NCBI RefSeq assembly: GCF_014851565.1 | Contig: NZ_JACVAA010000003.1 | Span: 620,001-684,000 of the forward strand | Direction: 5' to 3' | Length of the DNA stretch: 64,000 bases | From: Pseudomonas sp. PDM15 | GTDB lineage: Bacteria; Pseudomonadota; Gammaproteobacteria; Pseudomonadales; Pseudomonadaceae | Shown here: positions 43,332 through 52,386 of the stretch, in pieces | How positions within the stretch are numbered: the stretch's first letter is position 1 | How the letters are laid out: each line of letters starts with the position of its first letter | Translations under genes and position numbers: made by a program | Notes under the pieces: generated by a model | The model's database searches: none | The model's input: the letters and a program-made list of their open reading frames with translations, nothing else | Told to the model about the DNA's origin: nothing

Positions 43332-44357
43332 TCAGTTCTTCGGCAGCGCGGCGATGGCGTCCACCGCCTCGCGGATCAGCGCCGGCCCCTTGTAGATGAA
43401 CCCGGAATAAATCTGCACTAGGCTCGCGCCGGCGGCGATCTTCTCCGCCGCGTGCGCGCCCTCAGTGATGCCACCCACGGCGACGATCGGCAGACGGCCC
43501 TTCAGCTCGCCAGCCAGTACACGCACGGTGTGGGTACTCTTGTCGCGCACCGGCGCGCCGGACAGGCCACCGGCCTCGTTGCCGAACGGCAGGTTCTCCA
43601 CGCCCTCACGCCCCAGCGTGGTGTTGGTGGCGATCACCGCGTCCATGCCGGTTTCCACCAGGGCCTGGGCCACCTGCACGGTTTCCTCGTCGCTCATGTC
43701 CGGGGCGATCTTGATCGCCAGCGGCACGCGTTTGCCACGCTGTGCGGCCAGGTCTTCCTGGCGCTGGCGCAGGGCTTCGAGCAGCTGCCTGAGCTGGTCA
43801 CCGAACTGCAGGCTGCGCAGGCCCGGAGTGTTGGGCGAGCTGACGTTGACGGTGACGTAGCTGGCGTGGGCATAGACCTTGTCCAGACCGATCAGATAGT
43901 CGTCCACCGCGCGCTCGACCGGGGTGTCGAAGTTCTTGCCGATGTTGATGCCCAGCACGCCCTTGTACTTGGCCGCGGCGACCCGGGCCAGTAGGTGGTC
44001 GACGCCATGGTTGTTGAATCCCATGCGGTTGATGATCGCGGTGGCTTCCGGCAGGCGGAACAGGCGCGGCTTGGGGTTGCCCGGCTGCGGGCGCGGGGTC
44101 ACGGTGCCGATCTCGACGAAACCGAAGCCAAGCTGGGCGAAGCCGTCAATGGCGTCGCCGTTCTTGTCCAGGCCGGCGGCCAGGCCCACGGGGTTGGGGA
44201 ACTCCAGGCCCATCACCGTCACCGGCAGATTGCTTGGGGCCTTGCACACCAGGCCGTTGAGGCCCAGGCGGCCACCGGCACCGATCAGGTCGACGGACAG
44301 TTCGTGAGAAGTTTCGGGGGCAAGACGGAACAGCAGCGCGCGGGCCAGGTCGTACAT
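43332..44357 (-). CDS. pyrD: Dihydroorotate dehydrogenase (quinone)
   Basis: A 341-residue class 2 DHODH that oxidises dihydroorotate to orotate with quinone in pyrimidine synthesis. The N-terminal helix ([20 protein letters not shown]) binds the membrane. The flavin and substrate blocks are complete: [55 protein letters not shown] (catalytic Ser in the class 2 position) and [13 protein letters not shown]. It is convergent with rmf, whose terminator lies six bases beyond its stop. Confidence 0.97.
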   Translation of the reverse strand: MYDLARALLFRLAPETSHELSVDLIGAGGRLGLNGLVCKAPSNLPVTVMGLEFPNPVGLAAGLDKNGDAIDGFAQLGFGFVEIGTVTPRPQPGNPKPRLFRLPEATAIINRMGFNNHGVDHLLARVAAAKYKGVLGINIGKNFDTPVERAVDDYLIGLDKVYAHASYVTVNVSSPNTPGLRSLQFGDQLRQLLEALRQRQEDLAAQRGKRVPLAIKIAPDMSDEETVQVAQALVETGMDAVIATNTTLGREGVENLPFGNEAGGLSGAPVRDKSTHTVRVLAGELKGRLPIVAVGGITEGAHAAEKIAAGASLVQIYSGFIYKGPALIREAVDAIAALPKN

Positions 44358-44464
44358 GGGCGGATCGGCTCGGAGTAAGGTGGCAGTGGGAAACAGAGCG
44401 CGATTATAGCCGCCGGCACTAGCCTCAGGCGAGGCAAGGGAGTAATAAGGAGACCGTTCGAGTG

Positions 44465-44686
44465 CTATTGCAGTTGACGCAGGCCCAGCAGTTCCCCGGC
44501 CGCGCTGAATTCCAGCTCGAACACGCCGTGAATACCGTCATGGCGCAGGAATGGACGCAGGTGATGCGCCGGCAAGCTGACCTTGCGGCCATCGCGGCTA
44601 TAGAGCAGAACCCGATTGGCGCGCCCCTGGTACACGGCCAGGAAGCGTTCCGCAGGCAAAGCGATATCCAGCACCAGGCTGGGCAT
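44465..44686 (-). CDS. DUF2835 family small protein
   Basis: A 73-residue protein, [20 protein letters not shown] then [20 protein letters not shown] and [15 protein letters not shown], which matches the DUF2835 family in sequence and size. No function is known. ATG 44686 removes an unconserved lead from 44737. It stands alone between pyrD and the gene at 44836, divergent from the latter. Confidence 0.82.
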   Translation of the reverse strand: MPSLVLDIALPAERFLAVYQGRANRVLLYSRDGRKVSLPAHHLRPFLRHDGIHGVFELEFSAAGELLGLRQLQ

Positions 44687-44835
44687 GGAGGCATCCTCGA
44701 AATGATCGGCATCATTCTGCCACAGGCAGCAGCCCAATCAGCGCCCACGATGATGGGCCCGACGCATCGCTATAGTGCACCGCGCCGGCGCCTCTGCCAC
44801 ACTGGCACCGTAGTGCCAGGAGTATCCTTCGGGTC

Positions 44836-45729
44836 ATGAGTCTGTCCGAATCCCCCACCAGCATCGCCTCGCGCCTGTCCGCCCTGGCCCAGCGCCTCGG
44901 CCTCAGCGGCCGTGTGCCACGCCTGGTGTTCGAGCGCGCGCGCGCCCTGCGCCTGCCGTTCAAGGCGTTGCCGGTGCCGGTGCCGAGCGTCTGGTGGCAG
45001 GCCGGCCCGCCGCTGCATCGCCTGGTGGATCTGCCGCGCGATGCCCTCTCCGGACCGGTACAGGAAGACAAGGCGGCCGCCCGCGCCGTGCTGATGGGCG
45101 TGGTGGAACGTCAGCTGGTGCACCTCGACGACTTCGACCTACGCGAGATCGACGGTCTGTGCAGCCCGCCGCCGAGCCTGGACAGCGCCCTCACCAGTTT
45201 CGAAGAGCTGGCCTCCTGCCCCCTGGGGCGTTGTGCCCGCATCATCAGCTACAAGGATTTCCTCAAGACCATCAGTCATGCCATGCCGCGCTTCCTCGCT
45301 GCCGAGGCGGTGGAGCTGCGCCAGGCCAGCTGGTATGGCGAGCGCATGTTCTGGGCCGGCGAGCAACACGGCGAGGAGTTCGCCTGCGCCATCGCCTACG
45401 CCCGCCTGCGCGGCCTGGAAGTCACTCTGCCGGCCGAGCTGACCCGCTATCGCCTGAGCGCCAGCGGCCTGGCCGAACTGCGCCGGCTGTACCACATGAC
45501 CGCCATGCCGGTGCAGGCCTGGAGCGAGCCGAGCTTCATGAGCCTGCTGCTGGACAATGGCCTGCCCTACGCGCGTCTGTCGCTGCTGCGCTACCCGGAC
45601 GCCCCGGAATTCCTGTTGCTGCCCAAGGATTCGCCGGAGGCCAATGCCCTGGGCGAGGGCCTGCGCCTGGCCGGCGCACCGGACGTGATCGGCTACCTCG
45701 AAGCGCTGCAACAGCGCACCGCGGCCTGA
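44836..45729 (+). CDS. Conserved protein of unknown function (possibly DUF6685)
   Basis: A 297-residue protein, no signal peptide or membrane segment. It has a basic N-terminus (ASRLSALAQRLGLSGRVPRL), a conserved-looking centre (FEELASCPLGRCARIISYKD, then VELRQASWYGERMFWAGEQH) and a C-terminal half ending in GYLEALQQRTAA. I do not recognise an enzyme motif. Its place right after pyrD and DUF2835 is as in P. aeruginosa, so it is conserved in synteny. An assignment to DUF6685 is a guess. Confidence 0.7.
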   Translation: MSLSESPTSIASRLSALAQRLGLSGRVPRLVFERARALRLPFKALPVPVPSVWWQAGPPLHRLVDLPRDALSGPVQEDKAAARAVLMGVVERQLVHLDDFDLREIDGLCSPPPSLDSALTSFEELASCPLGRCARIISYKDFLKTISHAMPRFLAAEAVELRQASWYGERMFWAGEQHGEEFACAIAYARLRGLEVTLPAELTRYRLSASGLAELRRLYHMTAMPVQAWSEPSFMSLLLDNGLPYARLSLLRYPDAPEFLLLPKDSPEANALGEGLRLAGAPDVIGYLEALQQRTAA

Positions 45730-45761
45730 TTCATTAAAGAGATAGGGAAGACAGGTACCGA

Positions 45762-45778
45762 CCAACCCAGCGGGTTGG
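45762..45778. terminator. Small hairpin between convergent genes (weak)
   Basis: CCAACCC-AGC-GGGTTGG is a perfect 7-bp stem between the stops of the genes at 44836 and 45795, without a T-run. It may still aid 3' end formation. Confidence 0.4.
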
Positions 45779-45794
45779 CCGGCATTCACAGCGC

Positions 45795-46151
45795 TCAGAG
45801 CCGACTGGCGACCTGAGCGTCGAGACGGACTTCCTGGGTCACGCCCCAGCCGTCCAGCACGCCGCCGAGCGGCACCACCAGAGCCTCCAGATCCTGCTCG
45901 AAATCGCCGATACCGGCGTGGGTGGCATACATCACCTTACTCACCTGCAGGTGCCAGGCGCCATCCTCGCGGATGCTCACCTGCGCGTTCATGGACTCGC
46001 CGCGAAACTGCCTGGCCGCCTCTCTGGCCCGATCCTCATTCGGGAAGATGGCGTAGAACTCGATGGGATGGACACGGGCGAAATCGAAACCGCCCTCTTT
46101 CATGCGGCGCAGAACGTTAGTGCTGACATCATCTTGGAAGGCTGTGCTCAT
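45795..46151 (-). CDS. RraB (RNase E inhibitor)-family protein
   Basis: A 118-residue acidic protein: MSTAFQDDVSTNVLRRMKEG then GFDFARVHPIEFYAIFPNED, REAARQFRGE and LEALVVPLGGVLDGWGV, which fits the ribonuclease E regulator B fold. RraB of E. coli binds RNase E and alters mRNA decay; whether this homologue does so is untested. ATG 46151 is chosen; a longer frame starts at 46208. Convergent with the gene at 44836. Confidence 0.82.
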   Translation of the reverse strand: MSTAFQDDVSTNVLRRMKEGGFDFARVHPIEFYAIFPNEDRAREAARQFRGESMNAQVSIREDGAWHLQVSKVMYATHAGIGDFEQDLEALVVPLGGVLDGWGVTQEVRLDAQVASRL

Positions 46152-46208
46152 AAACGACCTCCTCTCAGGCGATGGATCGACCGCAGCCGCCAAGGATTTG
46201 GCAGCCAT

Positions 46209-46255
46209 GCGGCACCGCGCGGTGCCGCCCGAGAATCAGGCAGCGACTGCCTGAT
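46209..46255. repeat. Two adjacent perfect hairpins upstream of the rraB-like gene
   Basis: GCGGCACC-GCGC-GGTGCCGC (46209-46228) and ATCAGGCAG-CGA-CTGCCTGAT (46235-46255) are perfect inverted repeats with tiny loops, six bases apart. They could fold as two stems in a 5' leader of the rraB-like gene (ATG 46151) or serve as a protein site. Confidence 0.5.
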
Positions 46256-46393
46256 CTGTCATGCGCGAGCCAGAGGCCCGCGGACGGTTGGCCAGACGAA
46301 GGCTGACCGATGCCGTCGTTTTTTCAGGGTAGCGTTTAGCCGGGCACCTTGCTGCCCCTCCTATCATTCAACCGAGCTTCAGCGACGGGCGGC

Positions 46394-47155
46394 TCAATCG
46401 CGGCTCATCCAGCCCATCAGCAGGCGACTGATGGCCGGTGGCGAGACCTGGCCGGCGCCGTACATCAGGCGGAAAAGCCAGTGAATCGGCCGGTGCACCC
46501 TGGGCCGCTCGACCTGGCGCCACAGCGCCTGGGCGATATCCTCGGCGCGCAGCTTCACTCCCATGCGCCGCAGCGCCGGCGGCGTGAAGCGCTGGCTATC
46601 AACCATCGGCGTGGCGACGAAGGGCGGCATCAGGTCGCCGACATGGATGCCATGGCGCCGCCACTCCAGCTCCAGCGCCTCGGTCAGGCCGCGCACGGCG
46701 AACTTGGAGGCCGAGTAGCTGACCATATGCGGCGTACCGTACAGGCCGGACGCCGAGCCCATGTTGACCACCTGCGCCCCCGGCGTGCCCTTGAGGTACG
46801 GGAACGCCGCATGGGTCACCTGCAACAGGCCGAGCACGTTGATCTGCAGGATGCGCGCATGCTCCTCCAGGCTGATCTCCTCGAAATGGCCGAAGCGCAG
46901 CACGCCGGCCGAGTTGAACAGCAGGCGCAGGCGCCCGCCGTGGGCCGCGCAGAAGTCCTGCAGCGCCTCGCGCACCGCACCGGCATCGGTGACGTTGAGT
47001 CCGGCGTGCCACACCCCGCCCAGCTCGGCGGCCAGCGCGGCGAGGGCCTGATGATCGATATCCAGCAGGCCGACGCTCCAGCCGCGGGAATGGAACAGTC
47101 GGGCGGCCGCCGCGCCAATGCCGGACGCGGCTCCGGTAATCAGGATGGTGTTCAT
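46394..47155 (-). CDS. Short-chain dehydrogenase/reductase
   Basis: A 253-residue classical SDR. TGAASGIG (8-14) binds NAD(P); NSAGV (81-85) follows; the catalytic residues are Ser134/136 and Tyr147xxxLys151 in MVSYSASKFAVRG. Asp32 (GLLDIDHQ) favours NAD. Its ATG overlaps the TGA of the upstream hydrolase (ATGA). As the third gene behind the monooxygenase it may oxidise the alcohol to the ketone taken by that enzyme. The last 20 residues are basic and may contact membranes. Confidence 0.9.
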   Translation of the reverse strand: MNTILITGAASGIGAAAARLFHSRGWSVGLLDIDHQALAALAAELGGVWHAGLNVTDAGAVREALQDFCAAHGGRLRLLFNSAGVLRFGHFEEISLEEHARILQINVLGLLQVTHAAFPYLKGTPGAQVVNMGSASGLYGTPHMVSYSASKFAVRGLTEALELEWRRHGIHVGDLMPPFVATPMVDSQRFTPPALRRMGVKLRAEDIAQALWRQVERPRVHRPIHWLFRLMYGAGQVSPPAISRLLMGWMSRD

Positions 47156-48051
47156 CGGCAACCTCGCTCCCCCAGGAATTCGACGATCCGGCCCATGGCC
47201 AGGTCGGCGGCGGCCAACAGGCCGCAATTGATCTGGAACACATGCCACTGGCCCGGATAGACCTCCAGGCGCAGGTCCAGGCCCGGACGCTCGCCCAGGC
47301 GCAGGCTCTGCTCCAGCAGATGCTCGTCCTCACCGACCTGCACCAGCAGCGGCGGCAGACCGTGTAGCTCGGCCCGCAGCGGTGACAGCAGCGGCTGGCT
47401 GCGCGTCTCGCTCGCCGGGCAGTAGGCGTCTATCCCCTGCTGCAGCCAACCGCGGGTGATCAGCGGATCGCCGCCCGCTGGCTCGTGCCAGACGCTGCCC
47501 GTCAGATCGGTGACCGGCGACAGGCACACCAGCGCTGCCGGCTGCGGCAGCCCCTGCTCGCGCAGGCGCAGCGCGCAGCTCAGCGCCAGATGGCCGCCAG
47601 CCGAGTCACCGGCAAGAACGATACGCTCGGCCGGCTGGCCCTGCTCCAGCAGCGCCCGGTAGGCGGCCAGCACATCGTCGGCCGCCGCCGGCCAGGGATG
47701 CTCCGGTGCCAGACGATAGTCCAGCGCGCAGACCCGCAGGCCGGCCAGTTTCGCCAAGGTGGTGGTGATGGCGCGATGGGTGCGCGGCGAACCGACCATA
47801 AAGGCGCCGCCATGCACATACAGCAGCACCCAGCCGTTGCCCCGTGGTGGCGACAGCCATTCGCAGGCAACGCCGCCGAGCATGCCCGGTTCGATGCGCA
47901 CCCCGCGCGCGGCTGGCGCAATCGCGGTGGCCAGGCGCAGCACGTGGCGCTGGATGCGCGGCGTCAGGCGCGGATGCATGCCGCTGCGGAACACCAGCCA
48001 GGTGCAGGCCCGCAGCAACGCCGTGAGCAGGCGCTGGGCAAGGCCTGGCAT
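47152..48051 (-). CDS. Alpha/beta hydrolase, hormone-sensitive-lipase type (HGG/GDSAGG)
   Basis: A 299-residue esterase. LLYVHGGAFMVG is the oxyanion-hole HGG, AGDSAGGHLAL the nucleophile elbow, VGEDEHLL and GQWHVFQ supply Asp and His. Members cleave short to medium chain esters. ATG 48051 is taken as start, seven bases after the monooxygenase stop; ATG 48075 would overlap it. An N-terminal hydrophobic helix (AQRLLTALLRACTWLVF) may attach it to the membrane. In the operon it would cut the ester made by the monooxygenase. Confidence 0.88.
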   Translation of the reverse strand: MPGLAQRLLTALLRACTWLVFRSGMHPRLTPRIQRHVLRLATAIAPAARGVRIEPGMLGGVACEWLSPPRGNGWVLLYVHGGAFMVGSPRTHRAITTTLAKLAGLRVCALDYRLAPEHPWPAAADDVLAAYRALLEQGQPAERIVLAGDSAGGHLALSCALRLREQGLPQPAALVCLSPVTDLTGSVWHEPAGGDPLITRGWLQQGIDAYCPASETRSQPLLSPLRAELHGLPPLLVQVGEDEHLLEQSLRLGERPGLDLRLEVYPGQWHVFQINCGLLAAADLAMGRIVEFLGERGCR

Positions 48052-48058
48052 TGGTAGC

Positions 48059-49534
48059 TCAACGGACCAGGTCATAGTCGCTCCACTGCGGCCGGCGGGT
48101 GTGGCGGCGATAGCTGAAGGTGAAGCCGGACCAGTTGTTGGTGTGCTTGCCGGCGGCGTTCTTGTACCAGCTGGAGCAGCCCTGCTGCCACACCGAATGC
48201 TCGATGGCCTGCTGCACCCGGCGGTTCCATTCGGCCTGCACCGGCAGGCGCACGTCCAGGTAGCGCACGCCCTCCTCCAGCTTGGCCAGGCAGTCCAGCA
48301 CGTAGGGGAACTGGCTCTCGAGCATGTAGATGATCGAGTTGTGGCCCAGGTTGGTGTTCGGCCCGTAGAGGATGAACAGGTTGGGGAAGCCGGCCACGCT
48401 GATGCCCTTGTAGGCCTCGGCACCGTCCTGCCATGCCTGGTTCAGGTCCAGGCCACCGAGGCCGCGGATCTGCATCGGCGCGAGGAAATCGCTGGCGGCG
48501 AAGCCGGTACCATGGATCAGCACATCCACTTCGCGCTCCACCCCGTCGGCGGTGACGATGCCGCGCTCGCTCACCTCGCGGATCGCCTCGTTGACCACCT
48601 CCACCTGCGGCTGCACCAGGGTCGGGTAGTAGTCGTTGCTGATCAGGATGCGCTTGCAGCCCAGCGGGTAGTCCGGGGTCAGCTTCGCCCGCAGCACCGG
48701 GTCGGCCACCTCGCGGGCGATATGACGGAGGAACAGCTGGCGGTACGGCTTCATCAGCACGGGCAGCAGAAAAAAGGCCACTCCGCGGGCCTCGTGAAAC
48801 AGGTACTGCCAGGCCCGGTCGAGCTTCTGCGTCCACGGCCAACGCTGCATCAGCGCCAGCTCGAAGCGGCTGTAGGAGCGATCCGGCTTGGGCAACACGT
48901 AGGCCGGCGTGCGCTGGAACAGATGCAGCTTGCTCACCTTGGCGGCGATCTGCGGCACGAACTGGATGGCGCTGGCACCGGTACCGATCACCGCCACGCG
49001 CTTGCCGGTCAGATCCACATCGTGGCGCCAGCGCGCCGAGTGGAAACTCGCCCCGGCGAAACGCTCGAGCCCGGGGATATTCGGGTACAGCGGCCGGTTG
49101 AGCTGGCCACAGGCGCTGACCAAGGCCCGCGCGCTGAAGCTGGCGCCGTCGGAGGTGGTCACCCGCCACAGCGCGGCCGACTCGTCGAACCAGGCCTCGG
49201 CCACCTCGCTGTTGCAGCGGATGCGCCGCGCCAGGTCATGGCGCGCGATGCACTGGCGCACGTAGGCGAATATCTCCGTCTGGGGTGCGTAACGGCGGGT
49301 CCAGTCGGTCTTCGGCTCGAAGGAGAACGAGTACAGGTGCGAGGGCACGTCGCAGGCGGCGCCGGGATAATCATTGTCGCGCCAGGTGCCGCCGGGCTCA
49401 GCGCCCTTCTCGAGGATCAGGAAGTCGTCCTCGCCACGCTGACGCAGGCGCATGGCCAGGCCGAGGCCGGCGAAACCTGAGCCTATGATCAGCACGCGCA
49501 GGGGCGCCTGCTGCTCGGGAGTGGTCTTATTCAT
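48059..49534 (-). CDS. Flavin-containing / Baeyer-Villiger-type monooxygenase
   Basis: A 491-residue FAD- and NADPH-dependent enzyme. GSGFAG (18-23) binds FAD, GTGASAIQ (184-191) binds NADPH, and FAGASFHSARW (159-169) is the BVMO fingerprint FxGxxxHxxxW; the next residue is Arg170, where classical members have Pro or Asp. GGTWRDNDYPGAACDVPSHL is also typical. It inserts oxygen next to a ketone or oxygenates another soft nucleophile; substrate unknown. It is the first gene of an operon with the hydrolase and SDR and is divergent from an AraC-type regulator. Confidence 0.9.
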   Translation of the reverse strand: MNKTTPEQQAPLRVLIIGSGFAGLGLAMRLRQRGEDDFLILEKGAEPGGTWRDNDYPGAACDVPSHLYSFSFEPKTDWTRRYAPQTEIFAYVRQCIARHDLARRIRCNSEVAEAWFDESAALWRVTTSDGASFSARALVSACGQLNRPLYPNIPGLERFAGASFHSARWRHDVDLTGKRVAVIGTGASAIQFVPQIAAKVSKLHLFQRTPAYVLPKPDRSYSRFELALMQRWPWTQKLDRAWQYLFHEARGVAFFLLPVLMKPYRQLFLRHIAREVADPVLRAKLTPDYPLGCKRILISNDYYPTLVQPQVEVVNEAIREVSERGIVTADGVEREVDVLIHGTGFAASDFLAPMQIRGLGGLDLNQAWQDGAEAYKGISVAGFPNLFILYGPNTNLGHNSIIYMLESQFPYVLDCLAKLEEGVRYLDVRLPVQAEWNRRVQQAIEHSVWQQGCSSWYKNAAGKHTNNWSGFTFSYRRHTRRPQWSDYDLVR

Positions 49535-49642
49535 TCTTATCTCCGTGAGCCGCCAGTATTGCGGATGACGGCGATGCTACCCACTCCCCCCGCCTCAGTT
49601 TATGGCATAGTCGGCCAATAAATTGTGACTTTCGGACAAGCC

Positions 49643-50653
49643 ATGACCCGCCCACGCCGCAGTGCCGTCAGCGTGCAACTCCTCACTCAATATGGCTTGG
49701 ACCTCGGCCTGAGCCTCGATGCCTGCCTGCAGAACACCGGCCTGGACTGGCGCCTGCTGGCCGACCCCGGCGCCGAGGTGGAGGCCGAGCAGGAGCTGCA
49801 GCTGGTGAGCAACCTGCTTCACGCCGCGGGTGCGCGGCCGGGCCTGGGCCTGCCGCTGGGCCGGCGCTACCGGCTCAACAGCTACGGCATCTGGGGCTTC
49901 GCCCTGCTCGCCAGCCCGACCTTCCGCGACGCCGCCGGCCTCGGCCTGCGCTACCTGGACCTGACCTATGCCTTCCACGGCATGCGCCTGGAGGAAAACG
50001 ACAGCGAGGTGCACCTGTTGCTGGACGACCACGACGTGCCCGCTGATGTGCGTGACTTCCTCCTGGAACGCGACCTGTCCGGCATGCTGCAGGTGCTGCG
50101 AGAGCTGTTCCACCGCGACCTGCCGATCCTGCGGGTGGAGCTGAACCTGCCGCAGCCGGCCGATCCTCGGCCCTTTGTCGAGGAAATCGGCGTGCTGCCG
50201 CGGTTCGGCCAGGCGCATAACCGCTTCGTCTTCCCCCGCCATCTGCTCGACCTGCCGCTGGCCGGCGCCCACCCGCAGGCGGCACAGTTGTGCGAGGAGC
50301 AGTGCCAGCGCCTGCTGGCCAAGCGCAGCCAGCACAGTGGTCTGGCCGGGCGCATCCGCAGCCTGCTGCTGGAACGCCCCGGCCGCTTGCCGGACATGGA
50401 ACAGGTGGCCAGCGGGCTGAACATGAGCTCGCGCACTCTGCGCCGACGCCTGGACGAGGAAGGCAGCAACTTCCGCCTGCTGCTGGATGAAGTGCGCCAG
50501 GCCCTGGCCGAAGAACTGCTGGCCACCGGCGGCCTGACCCTGGAGGAGATCGCCGAACGCCTGGGCTACGGCGAAGTGTCCAACTTCATCCACGCCTTCA
50601 AACGCTGGAACGGCAAGGCGCCGCGCCAGTTCCAACGCAGCTCAGGCGGATAG
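49643..50653 (+). CDS. AraC family regulator (Arabinose_bd / OruR type)
   Basis: A 336-residue activator. The N-terminal sensor of the PF12625 type (VQLLTQYGLDLGLSLDACLQ; PLGRRYRLNSYGIWGFALLA) ends near 230. The C-terminal AraC DNA-binding domain has both HTHs (DMEQVASGLNMSSRTLRRRL; LTLEEIAERLGYGEVSNFIH) and ends FKRWNGKAPRQFQ. ATG 49643 is taken; GTG 49625 is an option. It is divergent from the monooxygenase operon and is its likely regulator. Its 3' end overlaps that of the following convergent gene by 12 bases. Confidence 0.9.
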   Translation: MTRPRRSAVSVQLLTQYGLDLGLSLDACLQNTGLDWRLLADPGAEVEAEQELQLVSNLLHAAGARPGLGLPLGRRYRLNSYGIWGFALLASPTFRDAAGLGLRYLDLTYAFHGMRLEENDSEVHLLLDDHDVPADVRDFLLERDLSGMLQVLRELFHRDLPILRVELNLPQPADPRPFVEEIGVLPRFGQAHNRFVFPRHLLDLPLAGAHPQAAQLCEEQCQRLLAKRSQHSGLAGRIRSLLLERPGRLPDMEQVASGLNMSSRTLRRRLDEEGSNFRLLLDEVRQALAEELLATGGLTLEEIAERLGYGEVSNFIHAFKRWNGKAPRQFQRSSGG

Positions 50654-51592
50654 CCGCGCCAGCAGCGCCCTGGCGTGCTCGGCCAGGGCATCGCCCAGTT
50701 CTGCGGGCTGCAGCACCTCGAACGGACAGGACAGCTGGCATAGCTGGCGGGCGAACCAGCTCAGGCTCTCGGTGCGCGCCCGCAGCAGCACTCCACCTTC
50801 CACCGGCTGCAACAGCCCCACGCGGCCACCCAGCTCCAGGCCGGCCTGCTGCAGGTCGCAGCGCAGCAGCACTTCCACCGCGATGGGCCGTGGCAGGTTG
50901 GCCAGGCTCTGCTGCAGATAGGCCTCGATATCGAACCCCTCCGGCTTGCCGAAATAGGCCGGCAACGGTTCGACGGTCAGCATCCGGTCCAGGCGGAACG
51001 AGCGCAGGCCGCCGCGCAGGTGGCAGTGGCCCACCGCATACCAGCGCCCATCGCGATAGATCAATCCGTAGGGATCGAACTCACGCTGGCTGTCCTGCCC
51101 GTCGCCGCTGCGGTAGCTCAGGCGCACCCGCTGGCGTAGCTGGGCCGCCGAAGCCAGCGGCAGCAGCACCTGGTCGCCGCCTTCGGCACGGGCGGCCGGC
51201 ACCGCCAGGGTGATGCTCTCGCTGAGCGCGCGCATGCGGGGCTTGAGGTCGGCCGGCATCACCCGCTCCAGCTTGGCCTGGGCGCTGGCCACCGCCGGCG
51301 CTGCCTCGGACAGCCCCAGGCGCCGCGCCGCCAGCAGGCCGAGAGCGACGGCCAGGGTCTCGTCCTGGGTGAACATGATTGGCGGCAGCTTGAAGCCGGC
51401 CACCAGGCGATAGCCGCCGTAGCGCCCGCGCTCGGCCAGCACAGGAATGCCCAGCTCCTCCAGCGCGGCGATGTAACGGCGCAGAGTGCGGCCGTCCACT
51501 TCCAGGCGCCGTGCTAACTCGCTGCCGCTGAGCTGGCCATGCGTCTGCAGCAGCTCAAGTACTGCCAACACTCGGGTGGTCGGCTTGGCCAT
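50642..51592 (-). CDS. YafY-type WYL-domain transcriptional regulator
   Basis: A 316-residue regulator. The N-terminal HTH (TRVLAVLELLQTHGQLSGSE; LEVDGRTLRRYIAALEELGI) is followed by the WYL domain with DPYGLIYRDGRWYAVGHCH and RSFRLDRM, and a WCX-type C-terminus. WYL proteins sense small ligands, often nucleic-acid pieces. It is divergent from the GST gene at 51678, a likely target, with 85 bases between the starts. Confidence 0.9.
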   Translation of the reverse strand: MAKPTTRVLAVLELLQTHGQLSGSELARRLEVDGRTLRRYIAALEELGIPVLAERGRYGGYRLVAGFKLPPIMFTQDETLAVALGLLAARRLGLSEAAPAVASAQAKLERVMPADLKPRMRALSESITLAVPAARAEGGDQVLLPLASAAQLRQRVRLSYRSGDGQDSQREFDPYGLIYRDGRWYAVGHCHLRGGLRSFRLDRMLTVEPLPAYFGKPEGFDIEAYLQQSLANLPRPIAVEVLLRCDLQQAGLELGGRVGLLQPVEGGVLLRARTESLSWFARQLCQLSCPFEVLQPAELGDALAEHARALLARLSA

Positions 51593-51677
51593 GATTCGCC
51601 TCGAAATCTATTAGGGCGGAATATAGCCTGATTAAGCCCTAGCTTGTCCCCATTCCCAATGATGCAAGGAGACAAGC

Positions 51678-52385
51678 ATGCAACCCATCCTCTTCTATGG
51701 CGTGCCCCAGGGCTGTTCCTTCGGCTCGATAGTGGCGCTCGAATGGCTGGACCAGCCCTACCTGCTGAATCGCATCGACATGCTCAAGCGCCCCTGGGAC
51801 CCGCTCTACACCAGGATCAACCCGTTGCTGCAGACGCCCGCCCTCCTGCTCGAAGACGGCCGGGTGCTGAGCCAGAGCCTGGCGATCCTCCTGCACCTGA
51901 ACGGCCGCGCCCTGCACAACGGCCTGGGCATCGCCCCCGGCACGCCGGACTACGACCGCCTGGTGCAGACCCTGGCCTTCCTGAATACCGACTTCTTCGC
52001 CGCCTTCATCCCGCTGTGGAAGGCTTACGAGCTGGAGGGCCTGAGCGAGGACAAGCAGAAGCTGCTGCGCATGCTGGGTCGCGAGGACGTGAGCAAGTGC
52101 TGCGCGCATGTGGAGCGAATGCTGACCGGCAAGCAGTGGCTGCTGGGCGAGCGCCGCAGCCTGGCCGATGCCTACCTGGCCGGTATCGGTCGCTGGGTCG
52201 ACTACCTGCAGCTATTCGACCTGCAGCACGACTTCCCCAATCTGGACCGCTACCTGCGCCAGCTCGCCGACGACCCGGCCGTGGCCTACGCCTGGGCCGT
52301 CGAGCGCGGCGAGGAGGCCTACAGCGACGTCAGCGCCGGCCATATCAGCCTGGAGGCGCTGCAGCCGCGCCTGGCCGCCCTCTAG
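51678..52385 (+). CDS. Glutathione S-transferase family protein (second)
   Basis: A 235-residue GST. The N-terminal thioredoxin-like domain has PILFYGVPQGCSFGSIVALE with a Cys in the catalytic loop and PALLLEDGRVLSQSLAILLH (cis-Pro and S-binding). The helical C-terminal domain has WLLGERRSLADAYLAGIGRW with the N-capping motif. Substrate unknown. GGAG is 8 bases before the ATG. Divergent from the WYL regulator. Confidence 0.87.
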   Translation: MQPILFYGVPQGCSFGSIVALEWLDQPYLLNRIDMLKRPWDPLYTRINPLLQTPALLLEDGRVLSQSLAILLHLNGRALHNGLGIAPGTPDYDRLVQTLAFLNTDFFAAFIPLWKAYELEGLSEDKQKLLRMLGREDVSKCCAHVERMLTGKQWLLGERRSLADAYLAGIGRWVDYLQLFDLQHDFPNLDRYLRQLADDPAVAYAWAVERGEEAYSDVSAGHISLEALQPRLAAL

Positions 52386-52386
52386 C

